Below are positions 51,029 to 59,256 of a stretch of DNA of 64,000 nucleotides, in pieces. Made by a program: the position numbers and the translations under genes. The notes beneath the pieces are model-generated. The model was not told where the DNA came from, did no database searches, and worked only from the letters and a program-made list of their open reading frames with translations. Source of the stretch: an uncultured Lachnospiraceae bacterium. GTDB lineage: Bacteria; Bacillota; Clostridia; Lachnospirales; Lachnospiraceae. How positions within the stretch are numbered: the first letter of the stretch is position 1; each line of letters begins with the position of its first letter. The stretch is from positions 1 through 64,000 of the forward strand of contig CALWOX010000007.1 in assembly GCA_944383265.1 (NCBI GenBank). Reading direction: 5' to 3'.

Positions 51029-52348
51029 TCAAATCTCCACCTTAAAAACGGTGGGCTTCTTTATATCCGTAGCAAGAGCATCCAGAGCTGTTCCTACTCT
51101 TGACTTTCTCAAAAGATGCTGCTCCTCCTTTGAGGTTCCGGGATTTCCGAGAGGATAAGGTATGGAGATAGTGGGAACTATTCTGTTTACGCCTACGGTC
51201 TGTGCAACAGGCACAAGGTTGCACATAAGAACTACAGGATATCCTGCGCGCTCGAATTCTTTTACCATCGTTGACCCGCAACGAGTACAGGTTCCTCAGG
51301 TTGAGACCATTATTACAGCGTCAACATTGTCATCCTTAAGGTGAGGTATTATCTCCTTTGCCATTCTCTTTGCTTCACCCTGTGTGGTTCCTGTACCTAC
51401 AGTAGAGTAGAAGTACTTGTGTAATGCTCCGATCTTTCCTTCAGCGAGGAACTCCTTCATTACGTCCACAGGCATGATGACATTGGGGTCCGCGTTTGCG
51501 GCAGCAGGGTCAAAGCCCGCATGGATAGTCTTATATACTCCGCTAAGGAGCTTGTCACAATCTGATATGTCATACATTCCCCATCTTGTTGCGGATGCTG
51601 ACTGGATCCTGTCGGGGTTATCTACGGGAACTATTCCTCCTGTTGTGGCAAGTGCTATTTTTGCCTTTGAAAGGTCCTTAAGGGCGGGAGCTATGGGAAC
51701 GAGATCCTTCTTGGGGATAATGAGCTCGGACACATAGGGCTTTCCTGTAGCCTTTGCTATGAGCATATCTACAGCACGGTCAGCAGAAGTAACTCCGTCC
51801 TTTCTCCAAACCTGATGACGGATGCCTCTCTGATAATATCCCTCTGCATCGGGGCCCTCTATTTCCTTACCTGTCAAAAGCTTTCCAGCAAGGGCAACCA
51901 TCATGTCCGCATCGTGCTTCATGCTTCCTGCGGAATGGCTTCCCTTCATGATGTAGATATCCTTTTTGAACATCTCCACTCCGGGGTTTTCCTCGTGCAT
52001 AGAGCTTATAACGGGAACCTTGAATTTGGCCTGTACAGCCTTTCCTATCTCGCCGCAGGCAACTCCGTAACGGCCCGCCTGGAATGCGGGGCCTGCAATA
52101 AAGAGATCAAACTTTTTGCCCTCAAGCTCGTTTAATATCCTCTCTATAGCCTCGTCTCTGTGAGTGCTCATAAAGTTGTCTCCGCAGACTATTGTATATG
52201 TGACCTCGGCATCATAAGCCTTAAGTCCCATATTTATCGCGCCTGTAGGGCCTACGACGCCCTGTCTTACCTCGGGCTCGAAGTCTGCCTTATCCTCGCC
52301 TCCGATGCCGGCAAAGAACTGATTTATATAGCAAATAACGCTCTTCAT
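51029..52348 (-). CDS. Glycine/sarcosine/betaine reductase component B, gamma-type selenoprotein subunit (GrdB/F/H family)
   Basis: A 439-aa selenoprotein when the TGA at 51296-51298 is read as selenocysteine (U351). Upstream frame and downstream frame (51029-51268) are in phase, and the join reads VST-U-GTCTRCGSTMVKE, the family UxxCxxC motif. The C-terminal NRIVPTISIPYPLGNP is also conserved. A small hairpin follows the UGA. With the proprotein encoded upstream it forms component B, which activates glycine, sarcosine or betaine for reductive cleavage to acetyl phosphate. The adjacent BCCT transporter favours betaine (GrdH). Automatic gene finders will split this gene. Needs selenocysteine machinery elsewhere. 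Confidence 0.93.
51268..51284 (-). promoter_or_regulatory. Candidate bacterial SECIS hairpin
   Basis: On the minus strand TCGTTG-CGGGT-CAACGA begins 11 bases after the UGA. The 6-bp stem and short G-bearing loop fit the downstream position of bacterial selenocysteine insertion hairpins. Assignment rests on position and shape. Confidence 0.6.
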
Positions 52349-52377
52349 ATTTAAAATGAAACTCCTTTCTCTCCGGA

Positions 52378-53703
52378 TTAAAATTCTTTCATAGTCTTTG
52401 TTGACCAGCCGATTACCTGATCTCCGCAGAACATAGCGTTGTTTTCCATAATGATGGATCCGTCGGGTCTTACAGAGGGACCGAGTATCTCATCGCCTGC
52501 CCATCCGCCTGAAAGGCCGTCTCTTGCGAGAGACTCAAGCTCGCCTATCACCTCGGGCATGGGAGGAAGCTCTATAAGCTCCGAAACGTTTCCGCAGGAT
52601 ACGATAGCGTTTTCCTTCTCGTCCATTGATACGAGGGGATCTGACTTTCCGTCACGTCCTGTACACTCGTTTGTAAGTCCTACAGTCTTTACTCCTGCAT
52701 CCTCAAGGGCAACTATGCAGCCTGTAAAGTCGGCGTCGGGATTTCCGTATCCCTCCTCCGCAACTATTGCCGCGTCAGCTCCGAGATCCTTTGCTATCCT
52801 TGCGACAAACTGAGCAGAGCGCTCCTTCTGGTCAAGGGCAACATTTAGGTTTGACATTATGACTCCGAGGAAATTAAGAGTCTTTCCGTGCTCCTTGTAA
52901 AGTCTCTTTATTACGGGAGCATTCTGGAAATCATAGGTCGACCACTTTGATGAGCAGGGCATGAAGCTTCCTGAAATCATTGCTCCGTCAAGTACCTCAT
53001 TGGGATTCATGAAGGTGGGGAGCATGTGGTTGCAGTCCCATCCGTAGCAAAGGTCGTTGTAGCCCATCTCCTCCATCTGTGACTGAGGCTGCATTACATA
53101 TACAACAGCGGGAAGCTTTTCCGTATCGGGGCTTCTCTTTATTACGGGCTCAAGCTCGAAGCTCTCGATCTCCTCAGGCTCAAGGTCCTTTACGCATTTT
53201 CCGATATACTCTGCAAGCTTATGAACCGCCTCTCTTATGGCTCTGTTCTTTTTCTGCTGCTCTCTCTTTTCAAAATCCTCATCGGTATCAGCTACAAGTA
53301 CGATATTTTTAAGCTGTGAGTAATAGGTGTACTTTGCACCTTCGCCTCCCATATCGATAAGTCCGTCCTGGAATCCGCCCCAGTGTCTTCCGACAGCAAG
53401 AAGGCTCATTCCCTTTAAGCAGTGAGTCCTGCCGTTTCCCGCCTGTGAGAGGGGGCCTGTATATCCGGGGAACAGTGCGTCTCCGTTAAGCTTTACTCTG
53501 CACTCGACAGCCTCCTTTACAGGAACCAGTCTCACCATATCTCCGGGCTTTACTATGCGAAGGTCAGCCTCGGTGATGTGAGGATCGCGCTTTACAAAAT
53601 TAAGACAATCCTCCTTATCCACGGTAAGGATCCCGTTCTCGTATTTGGTTTCATTGCCGAAAACGATATCCTTTACATAAAAGTTACCGAGTTCCAATTT
53701 CAT
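52378..53703 (-). CDS. Glycine/sarcosine/betaine reductase component B proprotein (GrdE/G/I family)
   Basis: A 441-aa proprotein. In characterised relatives it is cleaved at an internal cysteine to give two subunits with a pyruvoyl group. The likely site is C250 in SGSFMPCSSKWSTY. Other conserved parts are the N-terminal MKLELGNFYVKDIVFG and the C-terminal GLTNECTGRDGKSDPL. With the selenoprotein subunit it binds substrate as a Schiff base. It lies 29 bp upstream of the selenoprotein gene. AAGGAG precedes the ATG. Substrate class (betaine or sarcosine) is inferred from the BCCT gene. Confidence 0.92.
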   Translation of the reverse strand: MKLELGNFYVKDIVFGNETKYENGILTVDKEDCLNFVKRDPHITEADLRIVKPGDMVRLVPVKEAVECRVKLNGDALFPGYTGPLSQAGNGRTHCLKGMSLLAVGRHWGGFQDGLIDMGGEGAKYTYYSQLKNIVLVADTDEDFEKREQQKKNRAIREAVHKLAEYIGKCVKDLEPEEIESFELEPVIKRSPDTEKLPAVVYVMQPQSQMEEMGYNDLCYGWDCNHMLPTFMNPNEVLDGAMISGSFMPCSSKWSTYDFQNAPVIKRLYKEHGKTLNFLGVIMSNLNVALDQKERSAQFVARIAKDLGADAAIVAEEGYGNPDADFTGCIVALEDAGVKTVGLTNECTGRDGKSDPLVSMDEKENAIVSCGNVSELIELPPMPEVIGELESLARDGLSGGWAGDEILGPSVRPDGSIIMENNAMFCGDQVIGWSTKTMKEF

Positions 53704-53749
53704 AAAAATACAGCTCCTTTCTTGTATTTGAAGAGTTCTTTTAAAAACT

Positions 53750-53771
53750 TTATGTTAAAATCCTAACATAA
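53750..53771. promoter_or_regulatory. Inverted repeat in the reductase operon leader
   Basis: TTATGTTA and TAACATAA form perfect 8-bp arms around a 6-base spacer, about 50 bp before the proprotein start. Position fits an operator or a promoter-proximal site. Confidence 0.5.
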
Positions 53772-53831
53772 TTTCTTAAATTTTTCTGTTAATTTGTGTT
53801 AATTTTATCAAAATCGGAGTTTTGCTGAATG

Positions 53832-53864
53832 TTATCAAGATAAGATAAAAATGTATCGCGATAA
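53832..53864. promoter_or_regulatory. Paired TTATC-GATAA operator candidates
   Basis: TTATC-AA-GATAA at 53832-53843 and GTATC-GC-GATAA at 53853-53864 are two near-identical dyads whose starts are 21 bp apart, two helical turns. They lie between the reductase operon and the TetR-type gene, a likely regulator. Confidence 0.55.
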
Positions 53865-53900
53865 GTTTGTGTATTGTGTCTGACGGACAGAAGTGCATAA

Positions 53901-53943
53901 AAAAAGCAGGTGTGTTTTTGGGTAAAATGCACACCTGCTTTTT
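53901..53943. terminator. Bidirectional terminator between the TetR-type gene and the reductase promoter region
   Basis: AAAAAGCAGGTGTG (53901-53914) and CACACCTGCTTTTT (53930-53943) form a perfect 14-bp stem with T-runs on both strands. It ends the minus-strand TetR transcript, which stops at 54011. Confidence 0.92.
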
Positions 53944-54010
53944 AAGAATAAAAATTCAAAATTGAAACATAGTTTGCGAAAATAAATTCGCATGTGAGAA
54001 ATTGTAACTT

Positions 54011-55285
54011 TTAGTAACGCTCACACTCTATGAGCCACTCGGGCCTCAGCTCAAAGCATATGCCGAGCTCATCCTCCGGGCCCAAGGGAGAAATGGAAAA
54101 TATCCTGTCCCAGCTCTTTAATATCTTTCTCTTTAGGAGAGGATAATAATTGCCCTCGCTGCCTGTTATGAGGGAGGATTCGCTTGCTATTCCATAGCGC
54201 TTGAGCTCCGCGTTGAAGGCATCGCTGTCGACCTTGTCATAGGGCATGTACATGAAGTTTGCCCTGTAGCCCCAGGCATATTCGGAGAATACCTTTACGA
54301 ATTTTTTGGGGATGCGAAGCTTTAATATTGCTGTGTTTTCCACAGGCCTGAGCCTGTATTCCTCATGCATGGAGAGCCATACAGGGAAAATATCGCCCTT
54401 GGGGATCGCCATTATATCCCTGCATTTATCCGTGAGCCATTTGTAGAGGCCGATATAGTAATCGGAAATGCTTCCGTTTTTCTTGCGGACATAGGCCTCC
54501 TTTGCGGTATAGACCTCTCCGCTCTCAAGTACATCCGCTACAGCGGGATCCTGCCTTGTCCATACAGTATAGAATTCCTCTTCTTCACCTCTGTGGCCGT
54601 AGTCATGACCAAGGGTATCCGCCGCATACATCCCGATTATCTCCTCTATCTCGCTTTTTATCTCTGAAACGCGCTTTTCGATATCCTCCTCCTTTATGCC
54701 GTAGTCAAGGATATCCTTTAAGTATCCTTTATAAAGGAAGCATACATGATGGTTAAGCTTGGGGGCGTTTTCGGGAGCCAAAACTCCGCTGTCCACGCAT
54801 CTTTGAACCATTACCATGTCTCTCTCAAGGAGATTTGCACTCTTCAGCATTACCTGAAGATAGGGGCTTACTATATTCAGCCTTTCGGGAAACATGGCGT
54901 AGTACTCTCTTATGGCTTCCGGAAGCATACGGCTCGTCTCGCTGAAAAAGATAGCGTTAAAGGCCTTGGGATGCCTGAAGGCGGTCCTGCAGTAGCACTC
55001 CCATATGCCTATATGGATCTCCCAAATATCCTTCCACTCGCTTTCATGCTTATTGAGATCCTCAAGATACTCGTCCAGATATACGATATACGAAAAGTAT
55101 ATAAGCTCATCAAGATTTTTAAAGTAGTGATAAAGACTTGTGGAGCTGCAACCGAATTCCCTTGCTATACGTCTTATGGAGAGGGACTCAACTCCCTCTG
55201 TGTTTATTATCTCAAAGGCCTTGTCTATATAGTCGCGTCTGTTGAGATCCTTAAAGTATCTTTTTCGTGCTGCTGTGGGCTCCAT
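54011..55285 (-). CDS. TetR-type regulator fused to a DUF3841 domain
   Basis: A 424-aa protein. Residues about 15-65 are a TetR HTH (AFEIINTEGVESLSIRRIAR, EFGCSSTSLYHYFKNLDELI) with a helical core to about 225. From residue 238 a second domain starts with TVWTRQDPAVADVLESGEVY and runs to the end (NYYPLLKRKILKSWDRIFSI), matching DUF3841. The fusion is unusual for TetR proteins, normally about 200 aa; the second domain may be the ligand sensor. It sits upstream of and in line with the betaine-reductase operon and probably controls it. It has a good promoter at 55342-55370. Confidence 0.85.
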   Translation of the reverse strand: MEPTAARKRYFKDLNRRDYIDKAFEIINTEGVESLSIRRIAREFGCSSTSLYHYFKNLDELIYFSYIVYLDEYLEDLNKHESEWKDIWEIHIGIWECYCRTAFRHPKAFNAIFFSETSRMLPEAIREYYAMFPERLNIVSPYLQVMLKSANLLERDMVMVQRCVDSGVLAPENAPKLNHHVCFLYKGYLKDILDYGIKEEDIEKRVSEIKSEIEEIIGMYAADTLGHDYGHRGEEEEFYTVWTRQDPAVADVLESGEVYTAKEAYVRKKNGSISDYYIGLYKWLTDKCRDIMAIPKGDIFPVWLSMHEEYRLRPVENTAILKLRIPKKFVKVFSEYAWGYRANFMYMPYDKVDSDAFNAELKRYGIASESSLITGSEGNYYPLLKRKILKSWDRIFSISPLGPEDELGICFELRPEWLIECERY

Positions 55286-55341
55286 ATCAAAGGCCTCCTT
55301 TAAGAGATTTTATATAAGTCGATTTATCCGGATTCAAATTA

Positions 55342-55370
55342 AATCTACACTTTTTTCAGAGGCTTGTCAA
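55342..55370 (-). promoter_or_regulatory. Promoter of the TetR-DUF3841 gene
   Basis: On the minus strand TTGACA (55365-55370), a 17-bp spacer and TAGATT (55342-55347). It begins 4 bp from the stop codon of the kinase gene upstream. Confidence 0.65.
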
Positions 55371-55373
55371 ATC

Positions 55374-55985
55374 TTAAATCACATTCGATTTATATGAATT
55401 AAAGACCGCATCACAATTCTCTTTTATTTTATAAAAATCAAAGTATTTTTCTTCCATAGGTATCCATTTTTCGATGAAGGCGGGAAGGGCATTTGGGCCG
55501 TTCCTTTTCATAATTCGCTCTATTTGAAGCTCGTGACTTATGTCGGAAAATATCTTAAGGTCATATATATCCGAAAGCTCGGGGCGCATGGAGTAAGCTC
55601 CCTCAACTATATAAAGCCTTGCGGCAGGACAGAGCACAGGCTCCCTTTGAAAATCCATAAGGGAGCAGTCAAAGCGCCTGTAAGAGAAAGGCTCCTTAAT
55701 ACCGGACTTTATGAGGCGGAGCCTTTCAAGGACCTCTGTCTCAAACCTTTCATAGTGGACATTTCCTCCGGGGGAGGAAAGACGATCTTTTGTCCTTAAT
55801 TCTCTTGGGAGAAAAAAGTCGTCCATATGTATGACGGATGCAATAAACTCTTCTTTCAGCCTTTCCGAAAGTTTGGTCTTTCCCGAGGCGCATCTTCCGT
55901 CTATGCCTACTGCAATGGCATTTTCTTTATTATTAAGGAGCCTTGAGATAAGCTCTTTTATTTCCTCATAATACATTTCAGACAT
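55374..55985 (-). CDS. Uridine kinase-like P-loop kinase
   Basis: A 203-aa P-loop NTPase related to uridine kinase. Walker A is GIDGRCASGKT near residues 28-38. HMDDFFLPRELR carries the catalytic Asp pair and SYRRFDCS the substrate-binding region; IVEGAYSMRPELSDIYDLKI follows. The best guess is phosphorylation of a nucleoside or similar small molecule. It lacks the C-terminal UPRT domain. It is on the same strand as its neighbours and separated by 76 bp from the ECF transporter gene. Confidence 0.83.
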   Translation of the reverse strand: MSEMYYEEIKELISRLLNNKENAIAVGIDGRCASGKTKLSERLKEEFIASVIHMDDFFLPRELRTKDRLSSPGGNVHYERFETEVLERLRLIKSGIKEPFSYRRFDCSLMDFQREPVLCPAARLYIVEGAYSMRPELSDIYDLKIFSDISHELQIERIMKRNGPNALPAFIEKWIPMEEKYFDFYKIKENCDAVFNSYKSNVI

Positions 55986-56061
55986 GATAAACCTTTCTGA
56001 GTATTTTTTAGATATTACAAAAAGAGATGCTTCGCTGCGTGCAGAAATCTCCCGGAGCTCA

Positions 56062-56598
56062 TCAGATATGCGCTCTTTTCAGAGCCATAGCTATAGGCGG
56101 GATTATGGCTATGTGAAGTATGATGGCGGGAATGGCACTTAAAAAAGCTCCCGCTATGAAAAGCTGCATGGTAAAGTGCATTCCGAGGGTGAGAAATACG
56201 AAATAGGATGCTATTCCCCAAACAACGCGGCCCAGGAGCATGGCGGATATGAGAGCTGCAAAGACCCCCTTTATTGAAAATTTGAAGAGCTTTATGCATA
56301 CTCCCGACACAAAGCCGTAGGCCGCCATCTCAAAGGCCATGGAAAGCCCGGAGGGACCTCCCGGAGCAGAGGGTATAAGGGGAGGCATGTTGAATAGAAA
56401 ATATCTCAAAAAAGGTGCGATAAAGCCAACGAGGGCTCCGTAGACGGGACCACAGATAAGTCCGCATAAAAGTACGGGAATGTGCATAGGTGAAAGCATA
56501 TTTCCGATCTCGGGAATTTGTCCTGTAAAGAAGGGAAGGATAAGGCAGAGGGCAAGACTGAGCCCCGCAAAGCAAAGCTTTTTTGTTTTGTGTCTCAT
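56062..56598 (-). CDS. ECF transporter S component
   Basis: A 178-aa membrane protein with six hydrophobic segments, typical of S components that bind a vitamin or precursor and join a shared ECF energy module. It contains LSPMHIPVLLCGLICGPVYG, a hallmark of the S-component fold, and PPLIPSAPGGPSGLSMAFEM. The start at 56598 is preferred to TTG at 56616 because AAAGGAAA precedes it. Ligand is unknown. A structured leader lies directly upstream and may sense the ligand. Confidence 0.85.
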   Translation of the reverse strand: MRHKTKKLCFAGLSLALCLILPFFTGQIPEIGNMLSPMHIPVLLCGLICGPVYGALVGFIAPFLRYFLFNMPPLIPSAPGGPSGLSMAFEMAAYGFVSGVCIKLFKFSIKGVFAALISAMLLGRVVWGIASYFVFLTLGMHFTMQLFIAGAFLSAIPAIILHIAIIPPIAMALKRAHI

Positions 56599-56622
56599 AG
56601 TTCGGTTTCCTTTCAAAATAAA

Positions 56623-56684
56623 AATACCATAAAAAGATATGGCTTCAGATGCTTTCTCCTGAAAACATATACCTTCATGGTATT
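56623..56684 (-). promoter_or_regulatory. Nested stem-loop leader of the ECF S-component gene
   Basis: On the minus strand AATACCAT (56677-56684) pairs with ATGGTATT (56623-56630). Inside lie ATATG/CATAT and TTCAG/CTGAA helices. The outer 3' arm runs into TTTTATTTT and then the ribosome binding site. This fits an attenuator or a compact riboswitch. It matches no riboswitch class I know. Confidence 0.5.
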
Positions 56685-56855
56685 ATTGATATTCATTAAT
56701 TTGCAAATAAATCGTTGTTGTCCGCGCTTGGCGAGGATATAAACAGGGCTTGGCCCAAAGAAAATATAGACTAAAAGTTCCTGTCTGTCAAATTTTAAAA
56801 AAATTTTAATGAAACCGGGCATGCCCCCGGGCTGTGATGACATGATGCCGGGTGA

Positions 56856-57272
56856 TCATTTTGAAATGCTCTTTATGAGCAGCGCCACAGCGTCATCGCA
56901 CAGGGACGAAAGGCTTTTCTCTTCAACACCTGCAACTACTATTCTGCATCTGTTTACAGGGATAAGTATCTTTGTGGCAGAGCTTCTGCCCACTGCGGCG
57001 GCAGCCTCCGAGGTGATCTCTCCGAACAGCGAGTCTGCACATATTATGCCGACAGGGCCTATTATAAAATCCGCGTCCCTGCATGCGACGGAAACAGGAT
57101 TTTCGCCTGTGGCTCCGAAATCGGCTCCCGCCTTAAGCATTGCGGCTGTGGCTATGCTGTTGGTCCCCACAGCAAGAAGCTCAAAATCCTTAAGCTCCGG
57201 GCGAGACTTTATCTTTTCTGTAAGGAGGGCGCCCAATCTTCCTCCCTGACCGTCTATTATAACAATCTTCAT
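56856..57272 (-). CDS. DUF3842 family protein
   Basis: A 138-aa cytoplasmic protein of the DUF3842 family. It begins MKIVIIDGQGGRLGALLTEK, a Rossmann-like glycine-rich loop, and ends AALLIKSISK-like text; ATAAMLKAGADFGATGENPV and GPVGIICADSLFGEIT are further conserved stretches. Function unknown. Its start is 4 bp from the sirtuin stop codon, so the two are co-transcribed. Confidence 0.88.
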   Translation of the reverse strand: MKIVIIDGQGGRLGALLTEKIKSRPELKDFELLAVGTNSIATAAMLKAGADFGATGENPVSVACRDADFIIGPVGIICADSLFGEITSEAAAAVGRSSATKILIPVNRCRIVVAGVEEKSLSSLCDDAVALLIKSISK

Positions 57273-57276
57273 CTTA

Positions 57277-58029
57277 TCATTCTCCCTTTCCGAGGCCCAA
57301 GGCTGAGAACACCTCGCCTATTTTTCCGTGTATCCGGAGATCCGCCTCGCTGTCTCTGTCTGTAGCATCTCTGTTTATAAGGACAAGCCTGTTTCCTCTG
57401 TAGTAATTTATGAGGCCCGCTGCGGGATAAACAGTGAGGGATGTGCCTCCGATGATCAGCATGTCCGCCTCGCTTATGGCTGTAACGGCCTGTCGTATTG
57501 AAGCCTCCGAAAGCGCCTCCTCATAAAGGACAACATCGGGCTTTACGATGCCTCCGCACTCATCGCAGTGCGGTACCCCCTCGCTTTCGATTATATAGTC
57601 AAGATCAAAGAACTTTTTACAGCGGGTACAATAATTCCTTAAGACGGAGCCGTGGAGCTCTATTACATTTTTGCTTCCCGCCTTTTGATGAAGCCCGTCG
57701 ATATTTTGGGTTATGACCGCCTTAAGCTTTCCTTTTTTCTCAAGCTCGCTCAGGGCGTAGTGAGCGGTGTTGGGCATTGCATCCTTATATATCATCCTGT
57801 CTTTATAAAATCTGTAGAATTCCTCGGGATTTCTGATAAAGAAGCTCCTGCTTATTATCATCTCCGGGGGATACTTGTATTTCATGTTATAAAGTCCGTC
57901 TTTGGAACGGAAATCGGGTATACCGCTTTCGGTGGAGACTCCCGCACCTCCGAAAAAGACTATATTTTTGCTTTGTTCTATTAATTCACCGAGCTTTTTA
58001 ATGCTCTCACTGTTTTCATATGTCGACAT
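57277..58029 (-). CDS. NAD-dependent protein deacylase (sirtuin)
   Basis: A 250-aa Sir2 enzyme that removes acetyl or other acyl groups from lysine using NAD. The NAD site is GAGVSTESGIPDFR (28-41) and TQNIDGLHQKAG. The catalytic His is H126 in ELHGS. Zinc is held by C134, C137, C155 and C158. Length is standard. CGGTGG-like context and GGAGGAACC precede the ATG. Its gene is followed by DUF3842 on the same strand. Confidence 0.94.
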   Translation of the reverse strand: MSTYENSESIKKLGELIEQSKNIVFFGGAGVSTESGIPDFRSKDGLYNMKYKYPPEMIISRSFFIRNPEEFYRFYKDRMIYKDAMPNTAHYALSELEKKGKLKAVITQNIDGLHQKAGSKNVIELHGSVLRNYCTRCKKFFDLDYIIESEGVPHCDECGGIVKPDVVLYEEALSEASIRQAVTAISEADMLIIGGTSLTVYPAAGLINYYRGNRLVLINRDATDRDSEADLRIHGKIGEVFSALGLGKGE

Positions 58030-58153
58030 GGCGGTTCCTCCTTTTAAAGAATATTATACCTTCGGCCAAGGGGAAAAACAATAAAGGGAAGGGGAAAGCG
58101 GAGAATGTAGGATACACCCTCTGCAGGATAAAACCGGAAAGGCATAAAAGTAA

Positions 58154-58168
58154 AAAATGTAACATTTT
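58154..58168. promoter_or_regulatory. Palindrome in the divergent intergenic region
   Basis: AAAATGT-A-ACATTTT, 7-bp arms around one base. With TACATA/TATGTA at 58243-58260 it is one of two dyads between the sirtuin gene and the lyase operon. Candidate operator; no regulator is assigned. Confidence 0.4.
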
Positions 58169-58242
58169 ATACAAAATATACCTATATACATTGTAAGTAC
58201 TTAGATAGAAGTGATAAAAAATATCAGCTATTATATCAAATG

Positions 58243-58260
58243 TACATAGAAAAATATGTA
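58243..58260. promoter_or_regulatory. TACATA-GAAAAA-TATGTA inverted repeat
   Basis: A perfect 6-bp dyad with a 6-base spacer, 45 bp before the lyase start codon. Position suits repression or activation of the five-gene operon. Confidence 0.4.
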
Positions 58261-58304
58261 TTTTTACTAAAACAAATTTACGCAAAGGAGGAAAGTAAAA
58301 AAAT

Positions 58305-59219
58305 ATGATGAAATTGGAAGGTTCATGGGTGGCGATGCCCACACCTTTTACTGATGACAACAAAATTGATTTTACCGGCTTTGAGACGCTTATTGATCGT
58401 CAGATAAAGTATGGAACCTCTCAGCTTTTCGTGCTTGGGTCGGCAGGGGAGACCACACTCCTCACACTTGAAGAGAAAAAGGCAATAGTAAAAGAGGTCA
58501 TCAGTATGACCAAAGGAAAGATTCCTGTGTTTTTCAACGCATCGGCTTTCACAACAGAGATGAGCGTTGACTTTGCCAAATATTGCGAGAAAGAGGGCGC
58601 TGACGGAGTTATCTTTACAGTTCCTCCATATGTTTTGATACCTCAGACGGCAGCCCTTGAACACCTTGATACATGTATGGGCTCGGTGGATATCCCCTGC
58701 GGAATATATAATAATCCTTCAAGGCTGGGGGTTCAGGTAATGCCTGAAACTATAAAGAAGCTTTCGGATAAGCATTCGAACTTTGTTGTAGACAAGGAGG
58801 CACTGCCGAGTGTGGAGCAGCTGGTTCAGGTAAAGAGACTTTGTGGAGACAAGGTAAAAATAATGTGCTGTGATTATCCGAAATATTCCATAGTTCTCCC
58901 CACACTCGCAGTCGGAGGAACCGGTACGGCAAATATAGGAGGAAATATCATCCCTGAGGAAGTAGCCTTATATTCAAGGCCTTGGACGAGCTATGAGATA
59001 ATGGAAGAGGGAAGAGAGAATTATTTCAAATGGTTCCCGCTCTTGCAGGCGCTTTACACTTTCTCCAATCCTATAGTCATAAAGGCGGCGTTAAATATTT
59101 TGGGACTTCCCGGAGGGCACTTGAGAAAACCTTATCAGGACTACTCGGGCCAGAAACTCAAGGATCTGGAAACACTGATGGGAGAACTGGGAGTTATAGA
59201 TAAGTACGGAGTAAAGTAA
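58305..59219 (+). CDS. DapA/N-acetylneuraminate-lyase family aldolase or lyase
   Basis: A 304-aa TIM-barrel enzyme. The Schiff-base lysine is K164 in FVVDKEAL, the general Tyr is Y135 in GIYNNPSR, and the pyruvate-binding GSAGETTLLTLEEK matches GExxTL. Family members condense or cleave 2-oxo acids via a pyruvate Schiff base. It is unlikely to be the lysine-pathway DapA because it heads a catabolic-looking operon with a transporter and amidohydrolase; the substrate is unknown. AAAGGAGGAAAG precedes tandem ATGs. Confidence 0.88.
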   Translation: MMKLEGSWVAMPTPFTDDNKIDFTGFETLIDRQIKYGTSQLFVLGSAGETTLLTLEEKKAIVKEVISMTKGKIPVFFNASAFTTEMSVDFAKYCEKEGADGVIFTVPPYVLIPQTAALEHLDTCMGSVDIPCGIYNNPSRLGVQVMPETIKKLSDKHSNFVVDKEALPSVEQLVQVKRLCGDKVKIMCCDYPKYSIVLPTLAVGGTGTANIGGNIIPEEVALYSRPWTSYEIMEEGRENYFKWFPLLQALYTFSNPIVIKAALNILGLPGGHLRKPYQDYSGQKLKDLETLMGELGVIDKYGVK

Positions 59220-59256
59220 GCTGAGGCTGACAGAATACAGGAAGGCAGGAGAGAAA

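Noticed and set aside
51296-51298. TGA as a nonsense mutation splitting a reductase gene
   Set aside because: The frame continues in phase with the conserved UxxCxxC context expected for selenocysteine.
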